Origin: Schlegelella_A sp963778525 | GTDB lineage: Bacteria; Pseudomonadota; Gammaproteobacteria; Burkholderiales; Burkholderiaceae_C | Direction: 5' to 3' | DNA: 64,000 nucleotides | NCBI GenBank assembly: GCA_963778525.1 | Contig: CAVZUJ010000009.1 | Location: 434,001-498,000, forward strand | In this document: positions 62,794 through 64,000 of the stretch, piece after piece | Position numbering within the stretch: the stretch's first letter is position 1 | Layout: each line of letters begins with the position of its first letter | The notes under the pieces: generated by a model | What the model was told of the DNA's origin: nothing | Database searches by the model: none | Seen by the model: only the letters and a program-made list of their open reading frames with translations | Translations under genes and position numbers: made by a program

Positions 62794-64000
62794 TCAGACG
62801 TCGATGTTGGCGACGCGCAGGGCGTTGCTTTCGATGAAGGCGCGGCGCGGCTCGACCTCGTCGCCCATCAGCATCGTGAAGACGCGGTCGGCCTCCAGCG
62901 CGTCGTCGAGCTGGACGCGAAGGAGCCGGCGCACGGCCGGGTCCATCGTCGTTTCCCAGAGCTGGGAGGGATTCATCTCGCCCAGGCCCTTGTAGCGCTG
63001 GCGCGCCACGGCGCTTTCGGCCTGTTGCAGCAGCCAGGCCATGGCCTCGCGAAAGTCATCGACCTTGGCTTCTTTCTGCCGCTCGCCCTCGCCGCGCTTG
63101 ACGATGGCGCCGGCACCGACCAGGCCCTTGAACGTGCGGCCGGCCGTGCTCAGGGCCTCGTAGTCGGCGCCATGCACGAAGTCGGCGGTGATGACGCTGG
63201 ACTTGACGTTGCCATGATGCATCCGGCCGATGCGCAGCACGTGCTTGTCGGTCCGGGCATCGAACTCGGCCGCCACCTCGGCGTCGCGCAGTGCACCGGC
63301 CAGCGCCTGGGCCGACGCTTCGGCGGCCTCGAGCGTGTCGAGGTCGAGGGCCAGGCCGTTGGCCATCGCCCGCAGGGCATCGACGTCCATCCAGTTGGCG
63401 AGCCGGTCGACGACGTTCTTCGCGAGCACGTACTGGCGGGCCAGCGCCTCGAGGGTCTCGCCTTCGAGCGTGGCGACGCCATTCGCTGCGGCGTTTCCGG
63501 TTTCGAGACGCGCGTCCTTGAGCGCCACGCGCATCAGGTACGCATCGAGCTCGTGGCCGTCCTTCAGGTACTGCTCGTCCTTGCCGAACTTCACCTTGTA
63601 GAGCGGCGGCTGGGCGATGTAGATGTGGCCGCGCTCGACCAGCTCGGGCATCTGCCGGAACAGGAAGGTCAACAGCAAGGTCCGGATGTGCGCGCCGTCG
63701 ACGTCGGCGTCGGTCATGATGATGATGCGGTGGTAGCGGAGCTTCTCGACGTTGAAGTCGTCGCCGCCCGTGCCCTTGCCGATGCCGGTGCCGAGCGCGG
63801 TGATGAGGGTGAGGATCTCGTTGCTCGTCAGCAGCTTCTCGTAGCGCGCCTTCTCGACGTTGAGGATCTTGCCGCGCAGCGGCAGGATCGCCTGGAACTT
63901 GCGATCGCGGCCCTGCTTGGCGGAGCCGCCGGCCGAATCTCCCTCGACGATGTAGATCTCGCAGAGCGCCGGGTCCTTTTCCTGACAATCGGCCAGCTTG
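62794..64000 (-). CDS. gyrB: DNA gyrase subunit B (partial, 5' part beyond right edge)
   Basis: About 401 residues of the C-terminal half are in the window, stop at 62794-62796. The TOPRIM segment reads IVEGDSAGGSAKQGRD and, further on, IMTDADVDGAHIRTLLLTF. The C-terminal part has QRYKGLGEMNPSQLWETTMDP, near the classic gyrB end. It carries the Proteobacteria-type insertion between these. GyrB with GyrA introduces negative supercoils. dnaN and dnaA would be expected just past the right edge in this order of bacteria. Confidence 0.96.
   Translation of the reverse strand, partial: KLADCQEKDPALCEIYIVEGDSAGGSAKQGRDRKFQAILPLRGKILNVEKARYEKLLTSNEILTLITALGTGIGKGTGGDDFNVEKLRYHRIIIMTDADVDGAHIRTLLLTFLFRQMPELVERGHIYIAQPPLYKVKFGKDEQYLKDGHELDAYLMRVALKDARLETGNAAANGVATLEGETLEALARQYVLAKNVVDRLANWMDVDALRAMANGLALDLDTLEAAEASAQALAGALRDAEVAAEFDARTDKHVLRIGRMHHGNVKSSVITADFVHGADYEALSTAGRTFKGLVGAGAIVKRGEGERQKEAKVDDFREAMAWLLQQAESAVARQRYKGLGEMNPSQLWETTMDPAVRRLLRVQLDDALEADRVFTMLMGDEVEPRRAFIESNALRVANIDV

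Overview
The window is a GC-rich (roughly two-thirds G+C by eye), densely coding bacterial chromosome segment. Gene content and order point to a betaproteobacterium of the order Burkholderiales, probably near the Rubrivivax/Leptothrix/Comamonadaceae groups. The pointers are yggS beside pilT-pilU, rsmI divergent from yraN-SIS-dolP, mnmG-rsmG-parA, a Burkholderia-type acid phosphatase, an MxKDx repeat protein, and a GC-rich structured repeat I remember from that order. The organism is inferred from protein resemblance only. The parABS genes with parS-like sites at 17-23 kb, and gyrB at the right edge, suggest a stretch near the chromosome origin. I see no tRNA, rRNA, CRISPR array, insertion sequence or prophage.

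Layout. 0-8 kb: yggS (partial), the twitching-motility ATPases pilT and pilU, a beta-hydroxyacid dehydrogenase, then the dolP-SIS-yraN / rsmI divergon and tldD. 8-12 kb: an unusual exported FAH-family protein; a DAHP synthase gene (aroG) behind a textbook Phe/Tyr attenuator; a cobalamin adenosyltransferase divergent from a FAD-linked oxidase. 12-17 kb: the stress operon prkA(yeaG)-yeaH-spoVR, with a good sigma-54 promoter match upstream. 17-28 kb: parB, argC on the opposite strand, then a long leftward chain of mostly overlapping genes: Cys-less glutaredoxin, secreted hydrolase, natA, natB, elaA-like GNAT, mnmG, rsmG, parA, GNAT. 28-43 kb: single metabolic, transport and stress genes (pirin, GST, yejF-type ABC ATPase, thioredoxin lipoprotein, EamA exporter, a probable PD-(D/E)XK nuclease, potF-like binding protein, FMN reductase, PHB-depolymerase-type esterase, oligopeptidase B, acid phosphatase). 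43-49 kb: a Rieske oxygenase (alpha, beta, ferredoxin), pncB, a UdgX-type DNA glycosylase, small stress proteins and maoC. 49-56 kb: the most unusual block. 56-64 kb: methyltransferase, LysE exporter, NUDIX, MGMT, PEBP protein, a frame-disrupted TonB receptor with a Fur-like box and piuC, then gyrB (partial).

The most interesting system is at 49.6-55.7 kb. Two copies of a two-gene module lie in tandem. Each pairs a membrane-anchored Ser/Thr kinase-like protein with an overlapping gene for a TPR/OmpA-like lipoprotein. In the first copy the kinase has lost the HRD Asp, the catalytic-loop Asn and the DFG Asp, so it is a predicted pseudokinase; the second kinase is intact. A 301-bp stretch is identical between the two kinase genes. 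This suggests an envelope-sensing pair in which a pseudokinase works with, or regulates, an active kinase.

Caution: several genes carry single-base frame changes (natA, the FMN reductase twice, maoC, the end of the pseudokinase gene, and about ten in the TonB receptor). Many lie in short homopolymers and the protein signal resumes in the next frame, so residual sequencing or assembly indels are a serious alternative to real mutation.
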